Origin: Pseudomonas sp. TMP9
GTDB lineage: Bacteria; Pseudomonadota; Gammaproteobacteria; Pseudomonadales; Pseudomonadaceae
DNA: 64,000 bases
Assembly (NCBI RefSeq): GCF_037943105.1
Contig: NZ_CP149803.1
Coordinates: 1,426,001-1,490,000 of the forward strand
Direction: 5' to 3'
Made by a program: the position numbers and the translations under genes
Shown: piece after piece, positions 36,540 through 45,648 of the stretch
Layout: every line of letters starts with the position of its first letter
How positions within the stretch are numbered: the first letter of the stretch is position 1
Notes under the pieces: generated by a model
The model's input: only the letters and a program-made list of their open reading frames with translations
What the model was told of the DNA's origin: nothing
The model's database searches: none

Positions 36540-37949
36540 CTAGGCCAGTTGCATCGGATAGCGAGTGACCGAGGCGGTGAGCAGGTTCGCCTTCGGCAGC
36601 GGCAAGATGGCCTGGTTGTGCGCGCTGGCCATTTGCAGCCAGACGTTTTCCCCCTCCACGAATTGCCCGTGAAGCAGCCACAAACCATGATGCCAGCCAT
36701 TACCCGGTGCGGGGGTGCTTTGCAGCACACCCGGGTGTGTCTGGGCACTCGGTGCGCGGCGCAGCCATACCGCACGGGGTAAGCCTTTCAGGTAGCGCAA
36801 CCCTAGATGCAGGCCTTCATTGTTTAAATGACGCCAGCGCACCAGTGCCAAGGTCGGTGTATCGCTGCCGGTGAGAAGAAGAACCAGTTGGCCCACTGAC
36901 AGTTGCCCAGCCGCCTCAGTGCTGCATAACAAGCGGGCGCCGCCAGCGCTGGCATCGAGCATTTGAACACTGCTGCGCTTGGGCCGTTGTTCCAGCAACT
37001 GCGCATGAATAGCGTTGAGCCCAACAATCAAATTGCATTCGGAGCTGAGCTCCGCGCGAGTATGGCGGCGCAACTGGCGACCGGACCAGTGCATTTGCAC
37101 CCGTTCCAATACTTGGCGCTCAGCAGTGCTTTGCAGGGGCGCCGGATCATGCAGGGCGACCAGCAGGGGCCCCAGTTCAAAGCGGCGTAAGTAATCAGCA
37201 CTGCCTTGGGGGGTCTGTGCATAGCTGAGGCAAGGCTGGGCTTCGCTCAGGTCGATGACCGGCCCTTCGATTTCTTCTTCCTCATCCCAAGGCAGCAGGC
37301 GGGCTAAGTTGGCCAAGGGCGATAGCGCGCCAAATAGCAGCGCACATTCACCGTCAGCTAAGTGGAATGGGTTGCTCAGCGCCAGCAGTAACATCTGCTG
37401 ATAAAGGCCGCGCAAGGTGCTCGCCGGTTGCGGAATAAATGCCGCTGCCACCGGCTCATCCAGGCAGCCCTGATACTCACCGATCCAATACAGCAGATGG
37501 CTGTCGCGCCATAGGCTAGGCGGCGGTTCTTGATACAACTGATAGTGACGCAGCAGGCTTTGGGCGAGAAAGTGCTGAGCCATGTACAAACACCAGGCCA
37601 GATGCGGCAAGGATGGCTGGCGACCTTGCAGAATCTGCAACAGCAGGCGCTTAAAGCCAATGGCCAGTTCATTGCACAGGTGCACGAACAACGCCGTTGG
37701 CGGATTTTCGCCCTGGTAGGCCTTGCAATAATGCCGGTACTGATCGCTCAAGCTTTGCAGTGCGCGCTGCCTTTCGAGTAAGGTCATAGCGCTGCGGTTA
37801 AGCTGAAACAGCAGGCTGAGCACTTGCTGCACGGCCACCTCTGGCGACTGCAAGCGAGCCTGAGCCAATTGCTCGTTGAGCGTGGCCAGTGACGCAACGT
37901 CGGTTTCGACGATGTCTGGCACTTCTAGGCGCAAGGCATCTAACGTCAT
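36540..37949 (-). CDS. PilZ-domain cyclic-di-GMP receptor with long N-terminal helical region
   Basis: A 469-residue cytoplasmic protein. Residues about 1-280 are Leu-rich and mostly helical, with no recognised domain. Residues about 290-395 form a PilZ domain: the RxxxR motif is RRHTR (294-298), the second motif D-x-S-x-x-G is DASAGG (332-337), and the end RWRHLNNEGLHLGLRYLKG is typical. Both c-di-GMP-binding motifs are intact, so ligand binding is expected. The output partner is unknown. Its start lies only 30 bases from that of the divergent thioredoxin-like gene. Confidence 0.82.
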   Translation of the reverse strand: MTLDALRLEVPDIVETDVASLATLNEQLAQARLQSPEVAVQQVLSLLFQLNRSAMTLLERQRALQSLSDQYRHYCKAYQGENPPTALFVHLCNELAIGFKRLLLQILQGRQPSLPHLAWCLYMAQHFLAQSLLRHYQLYQEPPPSLWRDSHLLYWIGEYQGCLDEPVAAAFIPQPASTLRGLYQQMLLLALSNPFHLADGECALLFGALSPLANLARLLPWDEEEEIEGPVIDLSEAQPCLSYAQTPQGSADYLRRFELGPLLVALHDPAPLQSTAERQVLERVQMHWSGRQLRRHTRAELSSECNLIVGLNAIHAQLLEQRPKRSSVQMLDASAGGARLLCSTEAAGQLSVGQLVLLLTGSDTPTLALVRWRHLNNEGLHLGLRYLKGLPRAVWLRRAPSAQTHPGVLQSTPAPGNGWHHGLWLLHGQFVEGENVWLQMASAHNQAILPLPKANLLTASVTRYPMQLA

Positions 37950-37979
37950 ATCAACCTTATTGAATCAGGGAGCGAATGG

Positions 37980-38459
37980 ATGGCAATGCGTTTCCAAGCA
38001 ATCATTCGTGCTGTAGCGGGCGTTGGCATAGGTCTGATTCTGGCCGGTTGCGCTGAGGACATGGGTGTCGATCAACATGGACGAAAGGTAGCGGCTGAGC
38101 GGCTGGATGGCCAGTGGTTAGTGATTAATTACTGGGCACAATGGTGCGCGCCGTGCCGGACTGAGATTCCTGAACTGAATGCCCTAGAGGTGCAACTCAA
38201 GGACCAAGCCGTGCAGGTGCTCGGGGTTAACTTCGATGCGTTGCAAGGGGAAAAACTCAGCTTAGCCGCGCAAGACATGGGTATTACCTTCACCGTGCTC
38301 GCGCAAGACCCGGCTGAGCGCTATCAATTACCCCGCGCCGAAGCGCTGCCGGTGACCTACATCGTCGACGGTCAAGGCCGCCTGCGTGAGCGCCTACTGG
38401 GTGAGCAGAGCGCTGCCGGTCTGACTGCCCGCCTAGTTGCGCTTAAGGCTGAGCAGTAA
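37980..38459 (+). CDS. TlpA-like thioredoxin-fold lipoprotein
   Basis: A 159-residue thiol-disulfide protein. The N-terminal hydrophobic stretch ends in a lipobox, LAGC (Cys about 24), so it is probably lipid-anchored in the envelope. The active site is WCAPC in NYWAQWCAPCRTEIPELN, followed by VLGVNFD and the cis-Pro region EALPVTYIVDGQG. The likely role is disulfide reduction or redox shuttling in the periplasm (PA0953-like). It is divergent from the PilZ gene. acyP follows four bases after the stop. Confidence 0.9.
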   Translation: MAMRFQAIIRAVAGVGIGLILAGCAEDMGVDQHGRKVAAERLDGQWLVINYWAQWCAPCRTEIPELNALEVQLKDQAVQVLGVNFDALQGEKLSLAAQDMGITFTVLAQDPAERYQLPRAEALPVTYIVDGQGRLRERLLGEQSAAGLTARLVALKAEQ

Positions 38460-38463
38460 GCCC

Positions 38464-38739
38464 ATGGCGCGTATATGCATGCATGGCTACGTCAGTGGTG
38501 ATGTTCAAGGGGTAAGTTTCCGTCAGGCAACCGCGCTCCAGGCCGAGCGCCTTGAACTTGATGGCTGGGTGCGCAACCTGGCGGATGGTCGGGTTGAGGT
38601 GCTGTTCGAGGGCGAAGAAGCGGGGGTGGCCGAACTGAGTGGTTGGCTGCAGCAAGGGCCAGAGCATGCTCAGGTCAGTGCATTGGATTTGCAAGAGCAG
38701 ACGCTGCAAGGGGTTGCCGGGTTTATCGTGCGGCGTTGA
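38464..38739 (+). CDS. acyP: Acylphosphatase
   Basis: A 91-residue enzyme that hydrolyses acyl phosphates. The start MARICMHGYVSGDVQGVSFRQ contains the phosphate loop and catalytic Arg (GDVQGVSFR); the catalytic Asn lies in DGWVRNLADGRVEVLFEG. ATG 38464 fits the family length; the open frame extends nine codons into the preceding gene. It is probably co-transcribed with the thioredoxin-like lipoprotein. Confidence 0.94.
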   Translation: MARICMHGYVSGDVQGVSFRQATALQAERLELDGWVRNLADGRVEVLFEGEEAGVAELSGWLQQGPEHAQVSALDLQEQTLQGVAGFIVRR

Positions 38740-38791
38740 GCCGTCAGATTTTACTCAGGGTTTGACGTGCCAGACGTCCAATACTTAGGCC

Positions 38792-38821
38792 GTGCAGCGC
38801 GCTGGTAAAGCGCGGCTGCAC
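38792..38821. terminator. Possible terminator hairpin between acyP and lipoprotein gene
   Basis: GTGCAGC (38792-38798) pairs with GCTGCAC (38815-38821), and the pairing continues after one bulged base (GCGCT / AGCGC). No T tract follows. It lies between convergent genes. Confidence 0.4.
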
Positions 38822-38828
38822 AAGACAG

Positions 38829-39782
38829 TTAGTCGTTGCCAGGGTCAGCGACCAGGCGGCCGGCATCTTGAGTCAAGGCCAGCATAAAGATCTTTTGCAG
38901 TTCCGGATCGTTGCGTGTTAGCTCGATTAAGCTTTGTTCCAGCTCACTGGCTTCCTCTTCGAGGCCCAGTTCCGACAGACGTTTAACTCGGTGTACCCAT
39001 TGAGCAACGTCATCGCCCTCAAGGTCGTTGTAAATCAGCTCATGGGCTTCTTGCAGCTTGCCACGCAGCGTGCGGCTGACCAGCAATGAAGCATCAGCGC
39101 GTGCTGAACCCTGATCATCAGCAACGCTTAACAGTAGGGTGCTAATCAGGGTGACATCCTGCTCAGCGAATGGGCTGTCGAGCAAATTCAGACGTAAAAC
39201 ACCGTTGCGGTCGGTTAACAGTTCATGGGTTTGCTCGCCCGCTTTGATCAGCACCGTGCGCTCAGCCCATGGCAGGCTTGAGTATTCCAAGCGCGCGTCA
39301 TGGCGGCGTTCTTCCAAGCTGGCGAGGTTCTGTTGCGAGCGGCCATTGGACTCGACGTTGATCGCCGGGTTAAGGCCGGCAAAGCCGTAACTTATCCAGT
39401 CCTTGGTTGCGCTGTCAGGCAAGCTACCGAGCAGCGCCACATTCAGCACATTAGCGCTAATACCACCGACCACAGCCAGTGCCCCAAGTGGCACTTCATA
39501 GAGCTCGCGCCACGGCTGATAGGGGGTGTAGCGGTCATAACGACGCGTCACATCAAATGCGGTGACCTCGAAGGTCTTCTGCTCATACACGCGAACGCGG
39601 CGCTGCGGTAATTCCAGCACCCGTGGTTCACCCACATCGATCTGCAGGCTGTGATCGAGCAATTTGCGCTCAGTGCGCTCCTCATGCTCACTGCGTTGCG
39701 GCAACTGGTTAGCGCAACCGCTGAGGAACAGGCTGCCACCCAACAGGGTGGCGATGAGGCTGAGGGTGTTTCGCTGGTACAT
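38829..39782 (-). CDS. Hypothetical lipoprotein
   Basis: A 317-residue protein with a lipoprotein signal: MYQRNTLSLIATLLGGSLF then lipobox LSGC (Cys23). The mature part has an amphipathic patch GALAVVGGISANVLNVALLG (about 99-118) that could be membrane-associated, a beta-rich middle, and an acidic helical C-terminus. I know no functional family; a similar gene lies next to proS in P. aeruginosa (PA0955). It starts 25 bases after proS on the same strand. Confidence 0.8.
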   Translation of the reverse strand: MYQRNTLSLIATLLGGSLFLSGCANQLPQRSEHEERTERKLLDHSLQIDVGEPRVLELPQRRVRVYEQKTFEVTAFDVTRRYDRYTPYQPWRELYEVPLGALAVVGGISANVLNVALLGSLPDSATKDWISYGFAGLNPAINVESNGRSQQNLASLEERRHDARLEYSSLPWAERTVLIKAGEQTHELLTDRNGVLRLNLLDSPFAEQDVTLISTLLLSVADDQGSARADASLLVSRTLRGKLQEAHELIYNDLEGDDVAQWVHRVKRLSELGLEEEASELEQSLIELTRNDPELQKIFMLALTQDAGRLVADPGND

Positions 39783-39807
39783 GATGACTCGTGCTAAAGG
39801 GCTGAGA

Positions 39808-41523
39808 TCAGTGGCTGATGCGGGCTTGGATAAAACTCATAATGTCAGCTGCAGGCACGGCCAGAGCTTCGGTTTCTTTACGGCTCTTGTATTCCAAGTT
39901 GCCTTCGGCCAAACCACGGTCGCTGACGACAATACGGTGCGGGATGCCCACCAATTCCATGTCCGCGAATTTGATGCCCGGGCTGGTCTTTTTGTCACGG
40001 TCATCAAGCAACACCTCAAATCCTGCTGCGGTAAGTTGCGCATACAGCGTGTCGGTGGCTTCACGAACCGCTTCAGTTTCGTAGCGCAGGGGTACCAAGG
40101 CGATCTGGAAGGGCGCCAAGGCATCATTCCAAAGGATGCCGCGCTCATCAAAGTTCTGCTCAATGGCTGCCGCCACCACACGGGAGACGCCGATGCCGTA
40201 GCAGCCCATGGTTAGGGTTACCGGCTTGCCATTTTCGCCGAGTACCTGGCAGTTCAGCGCTTCGCTGTACTTGGTGCCCAGTTGAAAGATATGCCCGACT
40301 TCAATGCCGCGCTTAATTTCCAGGGTGCCGTTGCCGTCCGGGCTTGGGTCGCCCGCGAGGACGTTGCGCAGGTCTGCTATATCCGGCAGCGGCAAGTCGC
40401 GCTCCCAGTTGACGCCGAAGTAATGCTTATCGTCGATGTTGGCGCCGATGGCGAAGTCGCTCATGAATGCGACTGAACGATCGACGATGCACGGTAGCGG
40501 CAAGTTCAGCGGGCCGAGGGAGCCAGCACCGGCACCGATCGCGGCGCGCAGTTCGTCTTCAGTGGCCATGGCCAAAGGGCTAGCAACCTGCTCCAAATTG
40601 GCCGCTTTGATTTCGTTCAGCTCGTGGTCGCCACGAATGATCAGGGCGATCAGGCTGCCGGGCTTGGCACCATGCACCACGAGGGTCTTAATGGTCTTCT
40701 CGATGGCCAGGTTATAGCCTTCAACCAGATCATTGATGGTCTTGGTGTTCGGGGTGTCGATCAAACGCATGGCTTCAGTTGCGGCGCTGCGCTGAGTTTC
40801 TCGCGGTATGGCTTCAGCCTTCTCGATATTGGCGGCGTAGTCTGAGGTATTGCTGAAGGCAATATCGTCTTCACCCGATTCGGCCAGCACATGAAACTCG
40901 TGAGAGCCGGTGCCACCGATGGAGCCCGTATCAGCGTGCACCGGGCGAAAGTTTAGACCGAGGCGAGTGAACACATTGCAGTAGGCCTGGTGCATACGGT
41001 CGTAGGTTTGCTGCAAGGAGGCCTGGTCGACGTGAAAGGAGTAGGCGTCCTTCATGATGAACTCACGGCCGCGCATCACGCCGAAGCGTGGACGCGTTTC
41101 GTCACGGAACTTGGTCTGGATTTGATACAGGTTGATTGGCAGCTGCTTGTAGCTGTTCAGCTCGTTGCGCGCCAGATCGGTGATCACTTCTTCATGGGTT
41201 GGCCCGGCGCAGAAATCGCGGCCATGGCGGTCCTTCATGCGCAGCAGTTCTGGGCCGTATTGCTCCCAACGGCCAGACTCTTGCCAGAGTTCCGCAGGCT
41301 GAATCCCGGGCATCAGCACCTCCAAGGCGCCAGCGGCATTCATTTCCTCGCGCACCACTTTCTCGACCTTGCGCAGCACACGCAGGCCCATGGGCAACCA
41401 GGTATAAAGGCCAGATGCTAGTTTGCGGATCATGCCGGCGCGCAGCATCAGCTGATGGCTGATCACTACGGCATCGGAAGGGTTTTCTTTAAGGGTCGAG
41501 AGCAGGAACTGGCTGGTACGCAT
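39808..41523 (-). CDS. proS: Prolyl-tRNA synthetase (bacterial type)
   Basis: A 571-residue class II synthetase, exactly the family length. Motif 2 ([28 protein letters not shown]) and motif 3 ([19 protein letters not shown]) are intact. The YbaK-like editing insertion (about 224-407) and the C-terminal anticodon-binding domain with [25 protein letters not shown] residues are present. ATG 41523 ([10 protein letters not shown]) is chosen over an upstream in-frame start. It is divergent from the thioesterase. Confidence 0.97.
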   Translation of the reverse strand: MRTSQFLLSTLKENPSDAVVISHQLMLRAGMIRKLASGLYTWLPMGLRVLRKVEKVVREEMNAAGALEVLMPGIQPAELWQESGRWEQYGPELLRMKDRHGRDFCAGPTHEEVITDLARNELNSYKQLPINLYQIQTKFRDETRPRFGVMRGREFIMKDAYSFHVDQASLQQTYDRMHQAYCNVFTRLGLNFRPVHADTGSIGGTGSHEFHVLAESGEDDIAFSNTSDYAANIEKAEAIPRETQRSAATEAMRLIDTPNTKTINDLVEGYNLAIEKTIKTLVVHGAKPGSLIALIIRGDHELNEIKAANLEQVASPLAMATEDELRAAIGAGAGSLGPLNLPLPCIVDRSVAFMSDFAIGANIDDKHYFGVNWERDLPLPDIADLRNVLAGDPSPDGNGTLEIKRGIEVGHIFQLGTKYSEALNCQVLGENGKPVTLTMGCYGIGVSRVVAAAIEQNFDERGILWNDALAPFQIALVPLRYETEAVREATDTLYAQLTAAGFEVLLDDRDKKTSPGIKFADMELVGIPHRIVVSDRGLAEGNLEYKSRKETEALAVPAADIMSFIQARISH

Positions 41524-41628
41524 ATTTGGCTGTTCTGTCGGTTGCAAGAGGTTTTCAATGGCCGGCATTGTACGGTGCCTGTACACAGGCGTACAGGATG
41601 CCGGCGCTTAACAATAAAGGAGAGATGT

Positions 41629-42045
41629 GTGTCAACACTGACAGCGGAGCAAGTGCAGGCGCTGATTCGAGCGGGGTTGCCGATGGCGGAAGATATCAAC
41701 CTGTGTATCGACCGGCTGGATACTGACGGCGCATTAGCCCGCGTGCCATTTCACAGCAAATTGGTTCGCCCAGGCGGCACATTATCCGGCCCAACCATTA
41801 TGGCGCTGGCTGACGCGGCGATGTATGCAGTGGTGCTGGGTAGGCTAGGGCGAGTGGAAATGGCGGTGACCTCGAATTTGAATATCAACTTTCTGGTCAA
41901 GCCAAAGCCTGTTGATTTATTGGCCCACGCGCGGATCTTGCGCCTAAGTCGCCGGCAGGCGGTTTGTGAGGTATCGGTGTATTCGCTGGGGTACGAGGAT
42001 GAGTTGGTCGCGCATGTAACGGGTACCTACGCCTTGCCGATTTAA
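41629..42045 (+). CDS. PaaI-type hotdog thioesterase
   Basis: A 138-residue hotdog-fold protein. The core VRPGGTLSGPTIMALADAAMYAVVL is the typical thioesterase helix with its catalytic acidic residue, followed by LNINFLVKPKPVDLLAHARIL. The physiological acyl-CoA substrate is unknown. GTG 41629 is fixed by AAGGAGAG at 41617-41624. PA0957-like, between proS and the OprD porin. Confidence 0.88.
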   Translation: MSTLTAEQVQALIRAGLPMAEDINLCIDRLDTDGALARVPFHSKLVRPGGTLSGPTIMALADAAMYAVVLGRLGRVEMAVTSNLNINFLVKPKPVDLLAHARILRLSRRQAVCEVSVYSLGYEDELVAHVTGTYALPI

Positions 42046-42063
42046 GTTTTCAGCGGACAAGAA

Positions 42064-42087
42064 AAAGCCCGACCTAAGTCGGGCTTT
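42064..42087. terminator. Bidirectional terminator
   Basis: Ten-bp stem AAAGCCCGAC / GTCGGGCTTT with a four-base loop, between convergent stops at 42045 and 42111. Confidence 0.9.
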
Positions 42088-42110
42088 CTTTACAAGCTAA
42101 GCAGTCTGAG

Positions 42111-43409
42111 TTACAGAACGCTTAGTGGGTAGTCGACGATTACACGGAACTCGTGGATATCGCCTTCGCCTTGTGCGTCGTTAGCATAGTGAAAAGCCTG
42201 GCGGAAGCGTACGGAAAGATCCTTGGCTGGGCCATCTTGAAAGACATACTTAATGTCCAAGTTGGTTTCGCTATGCTTGCCGCCTTTTCCTTGCAGGCCG
42301 GCGTAGCCACCAAGAACATCTGCATCAGTGCCGTCGACACCCGTACCCTTAACGTAAGTGGCCATGGTGGTCAGGCCTGGTACGCCTAGACCAGTCCAGT
42401 CATAGGTGTAGCCCGCGCGGTAGGATTTTTCGTTAGCGCCGTTGAAATCAGAGTACTGCATGGAGTTGGACAGGAAAATCGAGTCGCCCCCCACGTAGTC
42501 GAATGGAGTATCGCCGTTTACTTCCTGGTAGGCAGCCAAAATACTGTGGTAGCCGATAGAGTAGACAGTAGCGAAACTAAATGTGGTGTTACTGATATCG
42601 CCCTGCAGAGAATCGCCGGTGTCGGAAGTGCGATAAACGTTCAGGTCGAAGTTCAGGCTCTGATCTTCAGACAGACTCAGGTTGTAGTTGGTGTTCAGGT
42701 AGTACTGGTTCCAGGTTTCTTCAAACTTGGAACCATACAGTGTCACACTCAAATCATCGCTGAAGCTGTAGCTGCCGCCAACGAACCCAATGCTGTCGCC
42801 GACTTCACCACCACCGTAGTTCAACAGCAATTCGTCATCGCTGTTGGTGGAGGCACGGTTGTTGTAGGCAGTGAAGTAACCGCCTTCCAGAGACAGGTTT
42901 TCAATTTCGTTGCTGGTTACGTTGAAACCGGTAGCAGTTTCCGGCAGCAGGCGGCTGTGGGAGGTAGCAAAGACAGGGGCTTCGGTACGCATTTCTCCAT
43001 ACTTGAGAACTGAGTTTGAAATACGAGCCTTAACTGCACCGCCGGCTTCAGAATATGAATCTTCAGCGGTGCCGTCACCGTCGATAGGTAGCAGGCCGGT
43101 GTTGTTACGACCGTCGCCGCTATCAAGTTTGATGCCTAGATAGCCATACGCATCAACACCAACGCCAACTGTGCCCTGGGTGAAGCCTGAGGTGAGCTCA
43201 GCCATAAAGCCATGAGCCCATTCTTCCCTTTTGTTTTGGCCTGGGGCGTTGTTCTTGAAGTCGCGCTGGAAGAAGTAGTTGCGATTTTTAAGTGTTAGGT
43301 CGCTGTCTTCGATGAAACCTTTCGAGTCAGACTGGCTCGAAGCCATGGCCATTTGGGTACTGCCCGCTGCTACTGCGAGGGCGATTACGCTCCACTTCAT
43401 CACTTGCAT
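42111..43409 (-). CDS. oprD: OprD-family outer-membrane porin
   Basis: A 432-residue porin. The signal peptide MQVMKWSVIALAVAAGSTQMAMA is followed by the OprD N-terminus GFIEDSDLTLKNRNYFFQRDF, repeated amphipathic beta strands and a final short strand ending in a hydrophobic residue. OprD proteins form 18-stranded monomers for basic amino acids or aromatic/organic acids. The position between the thioesterase and HIT genes is that of true OprD (PA0958), but ligand specificity cannot be proven here. AAGGAG lies eight bases before the ATG. Confidence 0.9.
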   Translation of the reverse strand: MQVMKWSVIALAVAAGSTQMAMASSQSDSKGFIEDSDLTLKNRNYFFQRDFKNNAPGQNKREEWAHGFMAELTSGFTQGTVGVGVDAYGYLGIKLDSGDGRNNTGLLPIDGDGTAEDSYSEAGGAVKARISNSVLKYGEMRTEAPVFATSHSRLLPETATGFNVTSNEIENLSLEGGYFTAYNNRASTNSDDELLLNYGGGEVGDSIGFVGGSYSFSDDLSVTLYGSKFEETWNQYYLNTNYNLSLSEDQSLNFDLNVYRTSDTGDSLQGDISNTTFSFATVYSIGYHSILAAYQEVNGDTPFDYVGGDSIFLSNSMQYSDFNGANEKSYRAGYTYDWTGLGVPGLTTMATYVKGTGVDGTDADVLGGYAGLQGKGGKHSETNLDIKYVFQDGPAKDLSVRFRQAFHYANDAQGEGDIHEFRVIVDYPLSVL

Positions 43410-44196
43410 CGTGATTGCTCCTTGGTTTAGAAAATTTGCGCCGTCTGGCTGGTTTTTATTGAGACGACTCTTTCTTTTTGTGTCGGCGGTAACTTATAGC
43501 ACGCTGCCTATGATGGCGATAGTTGCAGTCTATTCACTACGACTTCTTCACGCTTATGTCGCGAAAGCTTATGAATCATGTCGCAATTTTGTAGAGGCTG
43601 CTGGCGTGCTTTAGGTCAAAGCTGACGGTTTTGTAAGCGTGCATGCTGGAAATGTGGGCTACCAAACGCTGCAGTTCGCTTTGTCACTGATCCTCTAAGC
43701 AAAAGCCGTGCACAAAACTCAAAAATCGACTTTTAAATCCTCAAGCTAACCTCTGCTAGCCGTTTTTCAGGGGTTGCGTCGGTTTTACGATGAGTTTTAG
43801 GGCGTTATTTCTATTTCCATCAGTAATAAAAGGCTTTTTATGGGGTTGTTTTTTGTACAGAAACTAAGCCGTTGCTGCCCTGTCGCCACTGCTCGGTATG
43901 CCACCTGTACCCAGTTATTACCGAAGGGAACAATTTTGGTGCATGTGGGCGCAAGGTTTATGGGTGGGTGCTGTTTGTTGGTGCAATTGAGGCGGGCTCT
44001 GATCGGCCGTGCTGGCGTTTCTGCTTCGGCGTATCCTATGCAGGCGTAATGCTGTCTCTTTTTGTGGCCCTGCGGTTGGTCGCGCGCATTAGATTTGCGC
44101 TTATCAGGGCTGTCAAAGCAGGTGGCTGAGCGTTGTCGCTCGGGGGGTAAATACTTTTCCACGTCACTGATCGGGTTTTGCTTAGAGGTAAAGGTT
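43410..44196. other. 787-base gene-free region upstream of oprD and HIT gene
   Basis: This is the longest gap in the window. It lies between divergent starts and is more AT-rich than its neighbours, especially about 43680-43860. Open frames inside it (for example 43797-44231 on the minus strand) have unconvincing composition. A TATAAG on the minus strand (43493-43498) could be an oprD -10. The stretch probably holds a long oprD leader, control sites for both genes and perhaps a small RNA; none is proven. Confidence 0.4.
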
Positions 44197-44622
44197 ATGT
44201 TCACTCTGGATTCGCGGTTACAGCAGGACACCGTCTGGTTGGGTGATTACCCTTTGTGCAGCCTGCTGCTGATGAACGATGCGCAGTACCCGTGGTTTAT
44301 CTTGGTGCCGCGTCGTGACGCGGTCAGTGAGTTGTTTCAGCTGGATGCGCCCGATCAGTTACAGCTCTGGCACGAAACAACTGAGCTTGCGGTGGTGCTC
44401 AAGGATTGTTTTGCAGCCGATAAAATGAATGTTGCAACTCTGGGTAATGTGGTCAATCAGCTGCACATGCATGTCATCGTGCGGCGTCGTGATGATGCGG
44501 CTTGGCCGGCGCCGGTGTGGGGTCTTCATCCGGCACAGGCGTATACAGCTGAGCAGCTGGCGCAGGTTAAAGCGCGATTACGCGTTGTACTCACTGATAA
44601 TTTTTGTTTTGTTGAGAGTTGA
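44197..44622 (+). CDS. HIT-family (histidine triad) protein
   Basis: A 141-residue nucleotide-binding protein. The triad HxHxH appears as QLHMHVIVRRR. WFILVPRRDAVSELFQLDAPDQLQLWHET is typical of this proteobacterial branch (PA0959-like). It likely hydrolyses nucleotide phosphoramidates or dinucleotides; the substrate is unknown. ATG 44197 has AGAGG and AAGG upstream. slyX starts four bases after the stop, so the two form an operon. Confidence 0.9.
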   Translation: MFTLDSRLQQDTVWLGDYPLCSLLLMNDAQYPWFILVPRRDAVSELFQLDAPDQLQLWHETTELAVVLKDCFAADKMNVATLGNVVNQLHMHVIVRRRDDAAWPAPVWGLHPAQAYTAEQLAQVKARLRVVLTDNFCFVES

Positions 44623-44625
44623 CCG

Positions 44626-44832
44626 GTGGAAACAGAAGAACGCATTAACGATCTGCAAAGCCGCCTGGCTTTTCAGGACGACACCATCCAAGCACTGAAC
44701 GATGCGCTCGTGGCGCAGCAGCGCCTGTTGGAGCGTTTGCAGTTACAGGTGGCGGCTTTGATTAAGCGTCAGGACGAGGTTGGTTCGCAGTTCGGCCTAG
44801 CAGAAGATGAGGCACCGCCGCCTCATTACTGA
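44626..44832 (+). CDS. slyX: SlyX family protein
   Basis: A 68-residue SlyX protein with a GTG start. The N-terminal about 50 residues are heptad coiled coil ([20 protein letters not shown]), and the protein ends in the typical acidic tail with PPPHY. Its function is poorly known. It is translated four bases after the HIT gene. Confidence 0.92.
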   Translation: METEERINDLQSRLAFQDDTIQALNDALVAQQRLLERLQLQVAALIKRQDEVGSQFGLAEDEAPPPHY

Positions 44833-44841
44833 AGCTCTAGA

Positions 44842-44876
44842 ACGCAAAAGGCCCGCTCTGTGCGGGCCTTTTGCGT
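44842..44876. terminator. Bidirectional terminator
   Basis: Fifteen-bp stem (44842-44856 with 44862-44876) and a five-base loop, centred on GGCCCGC / GCGGGCC with A and T runs on both sides. It serves slyX and the cold-shock gene. Confidence 0.92.
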
Positions 44877-44884
44877 TGTGACGA

Positions 44885-45487
44885 TTAACGTCGTAGCGGC
44901 AGTGCAGCGATTACGTCTTCAGCTTGTAGGCCTTTGTCGCGTTGCATCACGGCGAATTCGACCCGCTGGCCTTCGACTAACACGCGGTGGCCTTCGCCAC
45001 GAATTGCGCGAAAGTGCACGAAAATATCGTCGCCCGAGTCGCGCGAAATAAAGCCGAAGCCTTTTGAGGTGTTAAACCATTTAACCGTGCCTGTTTCGCG
45101 ATCACCCAAGTCTTGCGAGCTCGCAGTGTTACGCGACTGAATGCGCAGGTTGGTCGCCAGGTGGATAACTACGGCTGCGGCGATAATGATCAGGCTAAAT
45201 AGACTGGCAGGTTGGTCGGCAATTACCGGCAGAGGCGCGAGCAGAATCAGTGCTTGCAGCAGGGTGCCAAGCACCAGCAAGGCGCAAACCAGGTTTTGTG
45301 CTTGATGACGCAAGCCTGCATGCCAGATGGGTAGCAGGGGCGCTAGCAGCAGGTTCAGTAAACCGAACAAGCCAAGGCACAGGGCATCAGGTTGTTGCAG
45401 TAATGTTTCTGGGGTGTTGCGCAGGGCTGGGGCAAAAGAAAGCAACAGGGCCAGAGCACCTGTTAATAGGTGGATAATTTTCAACAT
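44885..45487 (-). CDS. Membrane-anchored cold-shock-domain protein
   Basis: About 200 residues. The first about 115 hold four hydrophobic segments with no named domain. After a short linker comes a complete cold-shock domain (about 131-197): [16 protein letters not shown] with RNP-1 KGFGFI, and RNP-2 as DIFVHF. An RNA/DNA-binding domain is therefore tethered to the inner membrane on its cytoplasmic face. It lies at the position of the PA0961 cold-shock gene. The start is uncertain: ATG 45487 or GTG 45502. Confidence 0.85.
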   Translation of the reverse strand: MLKIIHLLTGALALLLSFAPALRNTPETLLQQPDALCLGLFGLLNLLLAPLLPIWHAGLRHQAQNLVCALLVLGTLLQALILLAPLPVIADQPASLFSLIIIAAAVVIHLATNLRIQSRNTASSQDLGDRETGTVKWFNTSKGFGFISRDSGDDIFVHFRAIRGEGHRVLVEGQRVEFAVMQRDKGLQAEDVIAALPLRR

Positions 45488-45648
45488 ATTCAATGAGCTC
45501 ACTTAATTAAATAACGATCAGGAATAGCTGGTTGCGCGTAGTTACCTTAGAAGGGGAATAAAGCGCGAAGAACCAGCCTGCGTGCTGAGCCTTGCAATAG
45601 GTTCAGCGACACGGGGCGTATTTAACAGTAAAGAGGTGGGGTTCTCAA

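Noticed and set aside
43797..44231. 144-codon minus-strand frame in the oprD-HIT gap
   Set aside because: Cys/Lys/Asn/Gln-rich composition unlike neighbouring genes, no ribosome binding site, and it overlaps the certain HIT start.
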